Assembly: GCF_022414535.1 (NCBI RefSeq)
Contig: NZ_JADWYM010000003.1
Coordinates: forward strand, 186,001 to 250,000
DNA from: Streptomyces sp. MUM 2J
Lineage (GTDB): Bacteria > Actinomycetota > Actinomycetes > Streptomycetales > Streptomycetaceae
Direction: 5' to 3'
DNA: 64,000 nt
Part shown: piece by piece, positions 9,062 through 17,449 of the stretch
Layout of the letters: each line of letters starts with the position of its first letter
Position numbering within the stretch: the stretch's first letter is position 1
The notes under the pieces: generated by a model
What the model saw: the letters and a program-made list of their open reading frames with translations, nothing else
What the model was told of the DNA's origin: nothing
Databases searched by the model: none
Made by a program: the position numbers and the translations under genes

Positions 9062-9484
9062 TCAGCCAAGGAAGCTCAGCCGCACCTGACGGCTGGGATT
9101 GTCCTTGTTCGTGTCCACCAGGCACACCGACTGCCATGTCCCGAGCTCCAGCCGGCCACCCAGCACCGGGAGGGTGGCGTGCGGCGGAACGATGGCCGGG
9201 AGGACGTGGTCGCGGCCGTGTCCGGGACTGCCGTGGCGGTGCTGCCAGCGGTCGTGGGCCGGGAGCAGGGTGTGCAGCGCGGCGAGGAGGTCGTCGTCGC
9301 TGCCGGCACCGGTCTCGATGACGGCGACCCCTGCCGTGGCGTGGGGCACGAAGACGTTGAGCAGGCCGTCGCGGCCCGCCGCCGTCTCGCGGAGGAAGGT
9401 CTCGCAGTCGCGGGTGAGGTCGACGACCCGCTCCGCGGAACCGGTGGACACGTGAAGGACCCGGGTGGTGAACACATCTGACAT
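9062..9484 (-). CDS. YjbQ/UPF0047 family protein
   Basis: A 140-residue single-domain protein, the usual length for this family. Markers are NVFVPHATAGVAV (conserved His), GRDHVLPAI, and the C-terminal signature LGTWQSVCLVD. Related proteins can replace thiamine phosphate synthase when overexpressed, but their natural role is not settled, so the name 'secondary thiamine-phosphate synthase' should be used with care. The ATG at 9484 matches the family N terminus (MSDVFTTRVLHV). The upstream frame is Pro/Arg filler. Divergent from a flavoprotein. Confidence 0.88.
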   Translation of the reverse strand: MSDVFTTRVLHVSTGSAERVVDLTRDCETFLRETAAGRDGLLNVFVPHATAGVAVIETGAGSDDDLLAALHTLLPAHDRWQHRHGSPGHGRDHVLPAIVPPHATLPVLGGRLELGTWQSVCLVDTNKDNPSRQVRLSFLG

Positions 9485-9682
9485 GCCACCATCGTGGCCC
9501 ATGCGACCGGCCGGGCACCGGAACGGCGGCGCGGGACGACCGTCGCCGGACGGCTTCGGCGGACCCGGTTCCGCGAAGGCTGCTGGAAGATCCCCCTCCT
9601 CGCTCCTGTCTCTTCGCAGGGCCGGACGATCGGCCCTCCCCGGGCCGGGAAGATCCGTCCTGCCCGCAGGGTTGGCAGAAGG

Positions 9683-10756
9683 GTGAACGATATTGAGGTC
9701 GTCGTCATAGGGGCCGGGCAGGCCGGGCTCTCCGCCGCCTACCATCTGCGGCGCACCGGTCACGAACCGGGCCGCGACTTCGTCGTCCTCGACCACTCCC
9801 CCGGACCGGGCGGGGCCTGGCAGTTCCGGTGGCCGTCACTGACCTACGGCAAGGTGCACGGGATGCACGCGCTGCCGGGCATGGAGCTGACGGGCGCGGA
9901 TCCCGGACGGCCGTCGTCGGAGGTGATCAGCGCGTACTTCGACCGGTACGAGCGTGCCTTCGACCTGCGGGTGCGGCGTCCGGTGGACGTGCGCGCGGTA
10001 CGCGAGGGGCCAGCGGGCCGGCTGCTCGTCGAGACCTCCCGGGGCGTCTGGGCGACGCGCGCGCTCGTCAACGCCACGGGGACCTGGGACCGGCCGTTCT
10101 GGCCGCGCTATCCCGGCTGGCAGACCTTCCGCGGGCGGCAGTTGCACACCGCGCAGTACCCCGGACCCGGGGCGTTCGCCGGGCAGCGGGTCGTGGTGGT
10201 GGGCGGTGGCGCGTCCGGCACCCAGCACCTGCTGGAGCTCGCCCCGTACGCAGCCGCCACCACCTGGGCGACCCGGCGCCCGCCGGTCTTCCGCGAGGGT
10301 TCCTTCGACGAGAACGCGGGGCGCGCGGCGGTGGCGCTGGTGGAGGAGCGGGTGCGGCAGGGCCTGCCGCCGCGCAGCGTCGTGTCGGTGACGGGGCTTC
10401 CCCTCGACGACGCGATCCGCCGGGGCATCGCGGACGGCGTGCTGGACCGCCGGCCCATGTTCGACCGGATCACCCTCGACGGCGTCGCCTGGCGCGACGG
10501 ACGGCGTGTCGAGGCGGACACCATCCTGTGGGCGACGGGGTTCCGGCCCGCCCTCGGCCATCTGGCCCCGCTGCGACTGCGGGAGCCCGGTGGCGGGATC
10601 CGCATGGAGGGCACCCGTGCGGCGGCCGACCCCCGCGTCCATCTCGTCGGCTACGGCCCCTCGGCCAGCACGATCGGCGCCAACCGCGCAGGCCGGGCGG
10701 CCGTGCGCGACATCGGCCGTCCGGCGGCCGCGGCGCCGGAGCCGGACGCGGCCTGA
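9683..10756 (+). CDS. FAD/NAD(P)-binding oxidoreductase (flavin monooxygenase-like)
   Basis: A 357-residue flavoprotein with two Rossmann motifs: GAGQAG at residues 10-15 for FAD and GGGASG at 174-179 for NAD(P)H. A late WATGFRP motif near residue 285 is typical of the FMO/YUCCA/Baeyer-Villiger class. The GTG at 9683 is chosen because the FAD motif must lie within the first 20 residues. The ATG-led upstream extension is Arg/Pro-rich and unlikely to be translated. The substrate is not evident. It stands alone, converging on MltG across a strong hairpin. Confidence 0.85.
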   Translation: MNDIEVVVIGAGQAGLSAAYHLRRTGHEPGRDFVVLDHSPGPGGAWQFRWPSLTYGKVHGMHALPGMELTGADPGRPSSEVISAYFDRYERAFDLRVRRPVDVRAVREGPAGRLLVETSRGVWATRALVNATGTWDRPFWPRYPGWQTFRGRQLHTAQYPGPGAFAGQRVVVVGGGASGTQHLLELAPYAAATTWATRRPPVFREGSFDENAGRAAVALVEERVRQGLPPRSVVSVTGLPLDDAIRRGIADGVLDRRPMFDRITLDGVAWRDGRRVEADTILWATGFRPALGHLAPLRLREPGGGIRMEGTRAAADPRVHLVGYGPSASTIGANRAGRAAVRDIGRPAAAAPEPDAA

Positions 10757-10843
10757 CGTCCGTACCCCAGGGGGCCGGACTCCGGCACCAGGCACACGCC
10801 GACGGAAGGGGCGCACCCCGCGGCCGGGCCCCAGGTACGCGTC

Positions 10844-10869
10844 CGGCCCCGCTCCGGGAAGCGGGGCCG
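10844..10869. terminator. Perfect 10-bp hairpin between convergent genes
   Basis: Arms CGGCCCCGCT and AGCGGGGCCG with a 6-base loop. It lies between the flavoprotein (+) and the MltG gene (-), so it may stop both transcripts. Confidence 0.65.
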
Positions 10870-10922
10870 TTCGGGACGGACCGGTCGGCCGGACACGGCA
10901 GGGGTGCTGCGAGCGGCCCCTG

Positions 10923-11765
10923 TCAGCCCGCGGTCTGACGCGTACTGGGCTGGTTGCGGTTGAACTCGGCGACATTGCGCTGGTGTTCGGCGAAGTCGGA
11001 GGTGAAGCGGGTGTCGCCCGGCTTGACGGTGACGAAGTACAGCCAGTCCCCGGGTGTCGGATTGATGGCGGCGCGCATCGCGTCCTCGCCGGGGTTGTCG
11101 ATCGGAGTGGGGGGCAGCCCCATGCGCTGATAGGAGTTGTAGGGACTCTCGATCCGGGTGTCGCTCTCGGTCGTGCGGAGCGTCGAGCGGTTGAGCGCGT
11201 AGTTGAGGGTGGAGTCCATCTGGAGCGGCATGCCGCGCTCCAGCCGGTTGAAGACGACCCGGGCCACCTTGCCCATGTCGGCCTTGGTCGCTGCCTCGGC
11301 CTGGACGATGCTGGCGATGGTGACGGCCTGGTACACGTTCATGGCGTTGCGCTGCGCACCGGCCGCGACCGGGGCACCGTTGAACTTCTTGTTCGCCGTG
11401 TCGACCATGGCCGACAGCAGTTGCTGCGGTGTCGTTGCGTCGGTGAGGGGATACGTCGCCGGAAAGAGGTATCCCTCCGGGTTGCCGTCGGCATCGCTCG
11501 GCAGCTTCAGCCTGGCCTTGGGGAGCGACTTCCTCGTCGTGCCCGCGGGCAGTTCCAGGGCCTTGTCGACGGCGGCGTACACCTGTCCGGCGCGCCAGCC
11601 CTCGGGGATCACCAGGGAGACGGGCTTGGTGTCCTCCTCGTCGTCGACGCTCAGCAGGGGCACCGCCACGGCGGTGCCGGCCACGACGGCTCCGGTCGCG
11701 ATGAGGGCCATACGTCCCCGGCGCGTCAGTCGAATCGTCCTCCGTGACGGAGTGTTCATATGCAT
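10923..11765 (-). CDS. MltG-like endolytic peptidoglycan transglycosylase (short form)
   Basis: A 280-residue membrane-anchored enzyme that should cut newly made glycan strands. A basic N terminus (RRTIRLTRRGR) is followed by one transmembrane helix (about residues 19-39) and the YceG domain. Key segments are ASIVQAEA near residue 151 (catalytic Glu), VVFNRLERGMPLQMDSTLNYA, and YNSYQRMGLPPTPIDNPG. Typical Streptomyces MltG proteins are, as I recall, far longer with a large disordered cytoplasmic region; that is absent here, so this is probably a second, compact paralogue. GGGAG lies 13 bases upstream of the ATG. Confidence 0.88.
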   Translation of the reverse strand: MHMNTPSRRTIRLTRRGRMALIATGAVVAGTAVAVPLLSVDDEEDTKPVSLVIPEGWRAGQVYAAVDKALELPAGTTRKSLPKARLKLPSDADGNPEGYLFPATYPLTDATTPQQLLSAMVDTANKKFNGAPVAAGAQRNAMNVYQAVTIASIVQAEAATKADMGKVARVVFNRLERGMPLQMDSTLNYALNRSTLRTTESDTRIESPYNSYQRMGLPPTPIDNPGEDAMRAAINPTPGDWLYFVTVKPGDTRFTSDFAEHQRNVAEFNRNQPSTRQTAG

Positions 11766-11818
11766 GCGGGCACGGTAACTCCCATAACGTCACAAACCCG
11801 GCATAACTCGGCATATAT

Positions 11819-13696
11819 TCATCTCGTCGGCTCCAGTCGGGCGTCCCTGCGGACCAGAGCCGCATAGCGCCCTCCCCCCTCCAGCAGCTCCTCGTGCGTG
11901 CCGCGTTCGACCACGCGCCCGGAGTCGAGGACCACGATCTGGTCCGCGCCGCGCACGGTGGACAGGCGGTGGGCGATGGTGAGTGTGGTGCGGTTCGCCG
12001 ACAGCGCGTCGATGGCCTGCTGCACGGCGGCCTCGGTGCGGGTGTCCAGGGCACTGGTCGCCTCGTCGAGGATCAGCACGGGCGGGTCGCGCAGGATGGT
12101 ACGGGCGATCGCCAGACGCTGCTTCTCACCGCCCGAGAAGCGGTGGCCGCGCTCGCCGACGACCGTGTCGTACCCGTCGGGCAGGGATGCGATGTGGTCG
12201 TGGATCTGCGCCGCCCGCGCTGCCGCGTACAGGGCCTCGTCGGTGGCGTCGGGCTTGGCGAAGCGGAGGTTGTCGGCGACGGAGGCGTGGAAGAGGTACG
12301 TCTCCTGCGAGACGACGCCCACCGCACGCGCCAGGGTGTCGAAGTCGAGGTCGCGCACGTCGACCCCGTCGAGGGTGACCCGCCCGCCCGTCACGTCGTA
12401 CAGCCGCGGGACCAGATAGCCGAGCGTGGACTTTCCTGCGCCGGTCGGTCCGACCACGGCGAGGCTGCTGCCGGCGGGGACGGAGACGTCGATGCCGTCC
12501 AGGACGGGTCCGGCTTCGACGGCGCGGTCACCCGTGCGGCCCTCACCACCGCCGCCGTCGGCGACACCGTCCGTGGTGGCTCCGACGACGTTGCCGTCGT
12601 AGTGGAAGACCACGTTCTCGAAGCGGACCTCGCCCTTGATCTGGTCCAGGTGGACCGGGTCCTCGCGCTCGGTGATGTCGATCGGCAGGTCGAGGTACTC
12701 GAAGATCCGCTGGAACAGCGCCAGCGAGGTCTGGACCTGAACACCGGTCGACAGCAGGCTGACGGTCGGCCGGAACAGGCCCTGCTGCAGGGAGACGAAG
12801 GCGACGATCGTTCCGATCGACACGTCCTGGCCGCCCACCTGCAGGGCGATGCCGGCCGTCCAGTAGATGACGGCGGGCATGGCGGCCATGACGATCGTGA
12901 TGACCGCCATGCGCCAGCGGCCCGCCATGTTCGACCGGACCTCCAGTTCGACCAGCCCCTCGGATTCCTCCGAGAAGGACCGGGTGAGCGAGCCGGAGCG
13001 GCCCATGGTGCGGCCGAGCAGGATGCCACTGACGGAGAGCGACTCGGTCACCGTGGCGGCCATGGCCGCCATCTGCTGCTGGCGCTCGGTGGTGATCTTC
13101 TTGCGTTCCCTGCCGACACGCCGGCTGATCCACACGAAGACCGGCAGCAGGAGCAGGGAGACGACGGTGAGCCTCCAGTCCAGCACCACCATGGCGATCA
13201 CGGTGGCGACCACGCTGGTGAAGTTGGAGACGAGTGAGGTGGCCGTGGAGGTGACCGTCGCCTGCATGCCGCCGATGTCGTTGGCGATGCGGGACTGCAC
13301 CTCACCGGTACGCGTACGGGTGAAGAACGCGAGTGACATGCGCTGCAGACGGCCGTAGACCGCGGTGCGCAGGTCGTGCATGACGCGCTGCCCGACCGTC
13401 GTGGAGATCAGGGTCTGCAGAACGCCGAAGACGCTGGTGAGAACGGCGCTGAGGATCATGCCGAGGGCGAGCAGACTGAGCAGCCCGGTGCGGCCCTCCG
13501 GAAGGGCGACGTCGAGCGTCTCCTTCAGGAGGAACGGCGTGGCGACGGAGACCAGCGACGAGGCGCCCACGAGGAGGCCGACGACCGCGAGGCGGCCGCG
13601 GTAGGGGCGGAACAGACGCAGGATCCGCCGGACCTGCCGGGGCTGCTGCGCCGCATCGGCCGGTGGGGTCCAGGAGGCTTCGCGATCGGGATGCAT
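11819..13696 (-). CDS. ABC exporter with fused membrane and ATPase domains
   Basis: A 625-residue half-transporter that should work as a homodimer. Six transmembrane helices lie in residues 35-320. The ATPase domain holds Walker A GPTGAGKST near residue 405, a Q-loop (VSQETYLFH), signature FSGGEKQR, Walker B VLILDEATSALD and the switch His in IAHRLST. A 30-residue Gly/Asp-rich insert sits between the core strand VVFHYDG and VLDGIDVSVP, longer than usual. It diverges from a MarR regulator across a palindrome, so efflux of a small ligand sensed by that regulator is likely. The substrate is unknown. Confidence 0.92.
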   Translation of the reverse strand: MHPDREASWTPPADAAQQPRQVRRILRLFRPYRGRLAVVGLLVGASSLVSVATPFLLKETLDVALPEGRTGLLSLLALGMILSAVLTSVFGVLQTLISTTVGQRVMHDLRTAVYGRLQRMSLAFFTRTRTGEVQSRIANDIGGMQATVTSTATSLVSNFTSVVATVIAMVVLDWRLTVVSLLLLPVFVWISRRVGRERKKITTERQQQMAAMAATVTESLSVSGILLGRTMGRSGSLTRSFSEESEGLVELEVRSNMAGRWRMAVITIVMAAMPAVIYWTAGIALQVGGQDVSIGTIVAFVSLQQGLFRPTVSLLSTGVQVQTSLALFQRIFEYLDLPIDITEREDPVHLDQIKGEVRFENVVFHYDGNVVGATTDGVADGGGGEGRTGDRAVEAGPVLDGIDVSVPAGSSLAVVGPTGAGKSTLGYLVPRLYDVTGGRVTLDGVDVRDLDFDTLARAVGVVSQETYLFHASVADNLRFAKPDATDEALYAAARAAQIHDHIASLPDGYDTVVGERGHRFSGGEKQRLAIARTILRDPPVLILDEATSALDTRTEAAVQQAIDALSANRTTLTIAHRLSTVRGADQIVVLDSGRVVERGTHEELLEGGGRYAALVRRDARLEPTR

Positions 13697-13757
13697 GAGC
13701 TCCTACGGGGGAAGAGTGGTGGATCCGGCGGCATGCAGGACACCGCCGAACGTACGG

Positions 13758-13787
13758 ACCATAGCTCATTGTTACCTATACTCACAA
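13758..13787 (-). promoter_or_regulatory. Candidate promoter of the ABC exporter gene
   Basis: Read on the minus strand: a -35 element TTGTGA (13787-13782), an 18-base spacer and a -10 element TATGGT (13763-13758). The start codon is about 60 bases further on. The 25-bp palindrome at 13766-13790 covers the -35 and spacer, which fits repression. Confidence 0.5.
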
Positions 13788-13790
13788 TGA
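13766..13790. promoter_or_regulatory. Palindromic operator, probably for the MarR regulator
   Basis: Perfect 7-bp arms TCATTGT and ACAATGA with an 11-base AT-rich spacer, midway between the divergent ABC exporter and MarR genes. A TATACT that could serve as the -10 for the MarR gene (13777-13782) lies inside it. A further ATTGT half-site occurs just before the marR-like start. Confidence 0.6.
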
Positions 13791-13814
13791 ATGGCATCCT
13801 GATATTGTTCCCAC

Positions 13815-14264
13815 ATGAGCACCCCCGATCCCGACGGTCTGCTCGCCGAGCAGCTCCTGCGCCTCACCCGCCGGGTGCACCGCATCCAGAAGCGCCATCT
13901 CCTGCAACGTGACCTCGGTGTCACCCCGGCCCAGTCGCGGCTGTTGCGCACCCTCGCGCACTACGGCGAGCCGCCACGGATGATCGACCTCGCCGAACGG
14001 CTGGAGGTGGTGCCGCGGGCGGTGACCACACTGGTGGACGCCCTGGAGATGAACGGCAAGGTGCGGCGGGTCCCCGATCCCGCCAACCGCCGGGTGATCC
14101 GGATCGAGCTCACCGACGACGGCCGCACGACCCTGCGGGAGTTGCGCACCGCCCGTCGCTCTGCGGCCGAGGAGATCCTCGCCCCCCTGACGCGGGAGCA
14201 GCGAGAGGTGTTCGGCGACCTGCTGGACACGCTGATCGACGGAGTTCCGGCCGAGCGCTGCTGA
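13815..14264 (+). CDS. MarR-family transcriptional regulator
   Basis: A 149-residue DNA-binding protein, normal length for the family. Residues 10-35 form the N-terminal dimerisation helix. The winged helix-turn-helix follows (PPRMIDLAERLEVVPRAVTT as recognition region, then wing residues DPANRRVIRIELTDDG). The C-terminal helix closes the dimer. MarR proteins bind palindromes as dimers and let go when a small ligand binds. Its divergent partner is an ABC exporter, and the palindrome between them is the likely operator, so it probably represses both genes. Confidence 0.92.
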   Translation: MSTPDPDGLLAEQLLRLTRRVHRIQKRHLLQRDLGVTPAQSRLLRTLAHYGEPPRMIDLAERLEVVPRAVTTLVDALEMNGKVRRVPDPANRRVIRIELTDDGRTTLRELRTARRSAAEEILAPLTREQREVFGDLLDTLIDGVPAERC

Positions 14265-14339
14265 TGCCCGGTCCGGCCGCGCCCGGGTGAGCGCAGGCAG
14301 CCCGGCGCGCTCCGTCTCCCGTGGCCCGCCCTCCGGGAA

Positions 14340-14362
14340 GCGAGCGGGTCACCGGCGCTCGC
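14340..14362. terminator. Hairpin between convergent marR-like and transpeptidase genes
   Basis: Arms GCGAGCG and CGCTCGC with a 9-base loop, in the gap between two convergent genes. Confidence 0.5.
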
Positions 14363-14374
14363 CCGACCGGCCGT

Positions 14375-15148
14375 TCAGGCCTCCAGGTCCGCCTTGTCGC
14401 CCATCACCACGACCGGATGCCGGGCCGGGTCCAGGGTGCGCAGGAGGTACTCCATGGCGGGCTTGGAGACGCTGACGCAGGCCGACGTACCACTGCCGTG
14501 GTCCATGTGGATCCATATGCTGCCGCCCTTCGACCTGCCCTGCGGGCGGGTGGGGTCGTTCGGCGGGGTGCCCTTGACCCGGTTGTAGTCGATGGCGATG
14601 ACGTAGTCGAAGTCGTGCCAGTACCTCTCGTCCCAGGAGCGCGGCGCGGCGAAGGACGCGGACCTGGTGTAGGGCAGCCCGGTGCCCGGGGCCTCCAGGA
14701 CGCCGCCCGCGTCGCTGAGTGTGAACACCCCGACCGGACTGCGCTTGTCGCCCTCGTGGTGGTCGGGCGTCCAGCCCTTCGTGCCGTTGTGCGCGGGCCA
14801 GCTGCGGGCGCGCCGCCAACCGGATCCGTGCCGGGTGTAGAGGACGAGTGTGGCGTCCGCGGAGTCCTTGCCCTCGCCGTAGACCGCCACGACCTGGCCG
14901 GAATCGGTGGGTATCAGGCTCTGCAGGCGGTCGCCGACGCCGGGGACGCGGGTCGGGTCGGCGGCGGTGCTCGCGCGGGGTGTCGCGGCAGGTGCTCCCG
15001 AGGCCGCTCCGCCGTGGCCGCCACGTCCTTCCGGGACCGAGCCGCCGCATCCGGACAGAGCCCCCGCCGTCAGCCCGCAGACCACCGCCGCGACCACCAC
15101 GCGCCGTACACCGCCAGTTCGCACCGCTCCATGATGGCACCGCGACAC
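14375..15148 (-). CDS. L,D-transpeptidase-like (YkuD) lipoprotein
   Basis: A 257-residue secreted protein. A hydrophobic stretch (VVVAAVVCGLTAGALSGC) ends in the lipobox LSGC near residue 34, so it should be lipid-anchored outside the cell. After a Gly/Ala linker comes a YkuD-type domain: KRSPVGVFTL, YVIAIDYN, then IHMDHGSG with TSACVSVS, placing the active His and Cys. The motif is not the usual SHGC-R form but the ACVSV variant, so the reaction could be transpeptidation or a related amide transfer. The start is uncertain: a GTG at 15148, or a GTG at 15124 that shortens the signal. Confidence 0.8.
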   Translation of the reverse strand: MSRCHHGAVRTGGVRRVVVAAVVCGLTAGALSGCGGSVPEGRGGHGGAASGAPAATPRASTAADPTRVPGVGDRLQSLIPTDSGQVVAVYGEGKDSADATLVLYTRHGSGWRRARSWPAHNGTKGWTPDHHEGDKRSPVGVFTLSDAGGVLEAPGTGLPYTRSASFAAPRSWDERYWHDFDYVIAIDYNRVKGTPPNDPTRPQGRSKGGSIWIHMDHGSGTSACVSVSKPAMEYLLRTLDPARHPVVVMGDKADLEA

Positions 15149-15718
15149 GGAAGGCGGCGCCGAGGGGCGGACGGCGGCACCGACCGGCGGAGACCCGCCT
15201 CACAAGACGGCGCCGAGAGGCGCACGTCCGCTGCGCGGGACGGCGTCCGGCCGCCGAAGGGCCGCCGGTCCGCCAGCTCGTCGTGAGCGGCGCACGCACG
15301 CGTGGGTGTCCGTTGGTTTCCGGCCACGCTCCGCCGTCGGCCTTCCAGGGCTCGCTGTCGCCGACAGCGGCACCCGGGCGACCGCCCCGTCCAGCTGCCG
15401 GAGCACCGGATCCGGCCATGGACGGCGTGGCAGCGGTGCACCCCCCGGCTGCGTCCAACCGTCGTGGCACGGATGAGCGGGGCCGCGGGGCCGGGACCCG
15501 GGTGGGGCGTGCGGCGGCAGACTCGCGGGTCGCTGTGTCCCCGGTGCGGCCCCGTGCCGTTGCGCGGTCCCGAACAGGGGTGGAAGGCTGAGAGGAGGCA
15601 CCGGCTCGGGGAGCACCCGGGCACCGCTCGGTTCGGTGGCTCGTCTGCGCCCCGTGCAGGGGCGGCCCGCCACCAGCCGCGGTGCGAACGGGCCAGCCCC
15701 CACCCCCTGGAGGTACCC
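15149..15718. other. Non-coding gap
   Basis: 570 GC-rich bases between divergent genes. Several long open frames cross it on both strands, but none has a ribosome binding site or sensible composition. It must contain the promoters for the YkuD lipoprotein and the DUF5709 gene, which I cannot pick out. Confidence 0.4.
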
Positions 15719-16195
15719 GTGAACAACGCCGACGGATCCGGATGGGGAGACGACGTCTACCAGCCCGACGGATCCGAGCAGAGGGAGGACACCGGGGTAC
15801 TCGACACCGAGGACACCCTGGAGAACGACGGTGTCGACGATCCCCTGGACCGCGGCTGGTCCCCGCCCGAGAGAGCCTGGGCCGTGGAGCACACGGGCGT
15901 GACGGCGGCGGAGCGGCAGCGCGGCGAGACGCTGGACCAGCGCCTGGCCGAGGAGCTGCCGGACCTTCTCGCACCGGGCGGCGACGGCATCGGCGACTCC
16001 CAGGACACCGACGGCGAACTGCTGGACGACGAGGTCGGCGACGTGCGCTCCGGCCGGCTCGTCGCGCCCGACGAGGGCGCTCACGAGGACGACGAGGCCG
16101 GTCTGGTCGCCACCGACGTCGGCATCGACGGTGCCGCCGCCTCCGCCGAGGAGGCGGCCGTGCACATCGTCGACGACGACTCCCTGCGCGGCTGA
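15719..16195 (+). CDS. DUF5709 family acidic protein
   Basis: A 158-residue, highly acidic, hydrophilic protein. The GTG at 15719 is preceded by a strong GGAGG six bases upstream. Sequence features I associate with DUF5709 are an N-terminal YQPDGSE segment, the central DRGWSPPERAWAVEHTGVTAAE block, an LDQRLAEELPDL helix, and a C-terminal segment with EEAAVHIVDDD. Members are confined to actinobacteria and have no known activity. There are no cysteines or membrane segments. bL31B follows 39 bases downstream on the same strand. Confidence 0.8.
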   Translation: MNNADGSGWGDDVYQPDGSEQREDTGVLDTEDTLENDGVDDPLDRGWSPPERAWAVEHTGVTAAERQRGETLDQRLAEELPDLLAPGGDGIGDSQDTDGELLDDEVGDVRSGRLVAPDEGAHEDDEAGLVATDVGIDGAAASAEEAAVHIVDDDSLRG

Positions 16196-16234
16196 CGCAG
16201 CTCGCCATCCGCCCCGCCCGTTCCAGGAGCCGCC

Positions 16235-16486
16235 ATGCAGCAGAGCAAGCACCCCGACTACCACCCGGTCGTGTTCCGCGACCGTGCCGCCGGCTACGCC
16301 TTCCTCACCCGGTCCACCGCGACCAGCGGCGAGACCATCGAGTGGGACGACGGGGAGACCTACCCGGTGGTGGACGTGGAGATCTCCGCCGAGAGTCACC
16401 CCTTCTACACCGGCAGGGCACGGACGGTGGACACGGAGGGCCGCATCGCCCGGTTCGAGCGACGCTACGGCGGTGACGCGGGGTAG
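16235..16486 (+). CDS. rpmE2: Type B 50S ribosomal protein L31 (bL31B)
   Basis: An 83-residue protein starting [16 protein letters not shown], the usual N terminus of the zinc-independent bL31 paralogue. It has no cysteines at all, so the zinc-binding CxxC of the A-type is missing; YAFLTRSTA and HPFYTGRAR are typical of type B. In Streptomyces this form replaces the zinc form when zinc is short and is usually repressed by Zur. I see no AT-rich Zur box in the 39-base gap upstream, so control may come from further up or be absent. CAGGAG precedes the ATG. Confidence 0.93.
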   Translation: MQQSKHPDYHPVVFRDRAAGYAFLTRSTATSGETIEWDDGETYPVVDVEISAESHPFYTGRARTVDTEGRIARFERRYGGDAG

Positions 16487-16509
16487 GTCCGTTCCGCGGG
16501 CACGCGGGC

Positions 16510-17304
16510 TCAGACAACGTTCAGCGCCACCGCTCCGCCCACGCCGCCGAGGACCATGAACACGGGCATGAGCACCTTCAGCTCCACCCAGCTGCCCGCG
16601 CGGAACCTCATCCCCTTGGGCGGGCCCAGCGGGTACCAGCGCTTGCGGCCCACCGGGATCGGCCACAGGATCGGACAGCCGGAGACGGTCAGCGCGTCCC
16701 CGATGTCGTGCACCAGCGCACCCAGGACGATCGGCAGTCCCAGCCACAGGTACTCCTGGCCCGGCGCCGTGAACAGCCAGTCCGATCCGTTGCCCGGCTT
16801 GTCCAGCACCCCGGCGATGATCCATGCGCTGGTCGCGGCCAGCAGCCACACCAGGACGTCGCTGCTGGAACCGCGGGCCGCCCGCCACAGCAGGCCCTCG
16901 ATGGCCAGCACCATGTGCACGAACAGGATCGCCAGGACCGCCCACCGACCCCCGGTGACCGCCAGCGCCGAGGCGCCCGCCCCGATCAGCGCCGCCCACA
17001 CCCAGGTGTGCGTGAGCGTGCGGTGACCTCCGGAGCGGCGCGAGTCGCCCGGCTTGCGCGTCGCCTTGTAGACCGCGTACGACAGTTTGTCGACGATCTC
17101 GCAGAGCCGCTGGGACACCGGGCCGAAGGCCCGGGAGATGGTGGCCGCCTTGTGGTCGAGGTCGGGGGCGAGAGCGGCGCCGGCGCAGATCAGCGCGCCG
17201 GCCAGCAGAACCGGCCAGGGCATCGGATGCCCGGCGGCGGCAGCCGCCGCTCCGACGCCGAGCCAGGCTGCGGCGCCCGACAGAGAGTGTGCTGGTCCCA
17301 TCAT
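16510..17304 (-). CDS. YdjM-type membrane-bound metal-dependent hydrolase
   Basis: A 264-residue integral membrane protein. Start chosen at the ATG of MMGPAHSLSG; longer starts are possible. It carries the family motifs GPAHSLSGAA at the N terminus, LAPDLDHK near residue 47, GGHRTLTHT near residue 93 and GALVHDIGDALT near residue 200, whose His and Asp residues should bind metal. About five hydrophobic helices lie between. The family is often annotated as LexA-regulated; I see no LexA box here. Its substrate is unknown. Divergent from the helicase gene. Confidence 0.85.
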   Translation of the reverse strand: MMGPAHSLSGAAAWLGVGAAAAAAGHPMPWPVLLAGALICAGAALAPDLDHKAATISRAFGPVSQRLCEIVDKLSYAVYKATRKPGDSRRSGGHRTLTHTWVWAALIGAGASALAVTGGRWAVLAILFVHMVLAIEGLLWRAARGSSSDVLVWLLAATSAWIIAGVLDKPGNGSDWLFTAPGQEYLWLGLPIVLGALVHDIGDALTVSGCPILWPIPVGRKRWYPLGPPKGMRFRAGSWVELKVLMPVFMVLGGVGGAVALNVV

Positions 17305-17449
17305 GGCTGTTGCCCGCCCCATTCCTCGCATGCCGGTGATCAGTCGACCGGGTGCGTTGACGCTCGGTCGGCGACACAGCGTAGCGGTCGTGATCTTCCA
17401 TGGGGCATCCGATTCCCCCATCGTGCCGGCGGACAGGCAAGATGGGGTC

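Noticed and set aside
11894..13237. A 447-residue plus-strand frame
   Set aside because: Antisense to the ABC exporter, whose Walker motifs are unambiguous.
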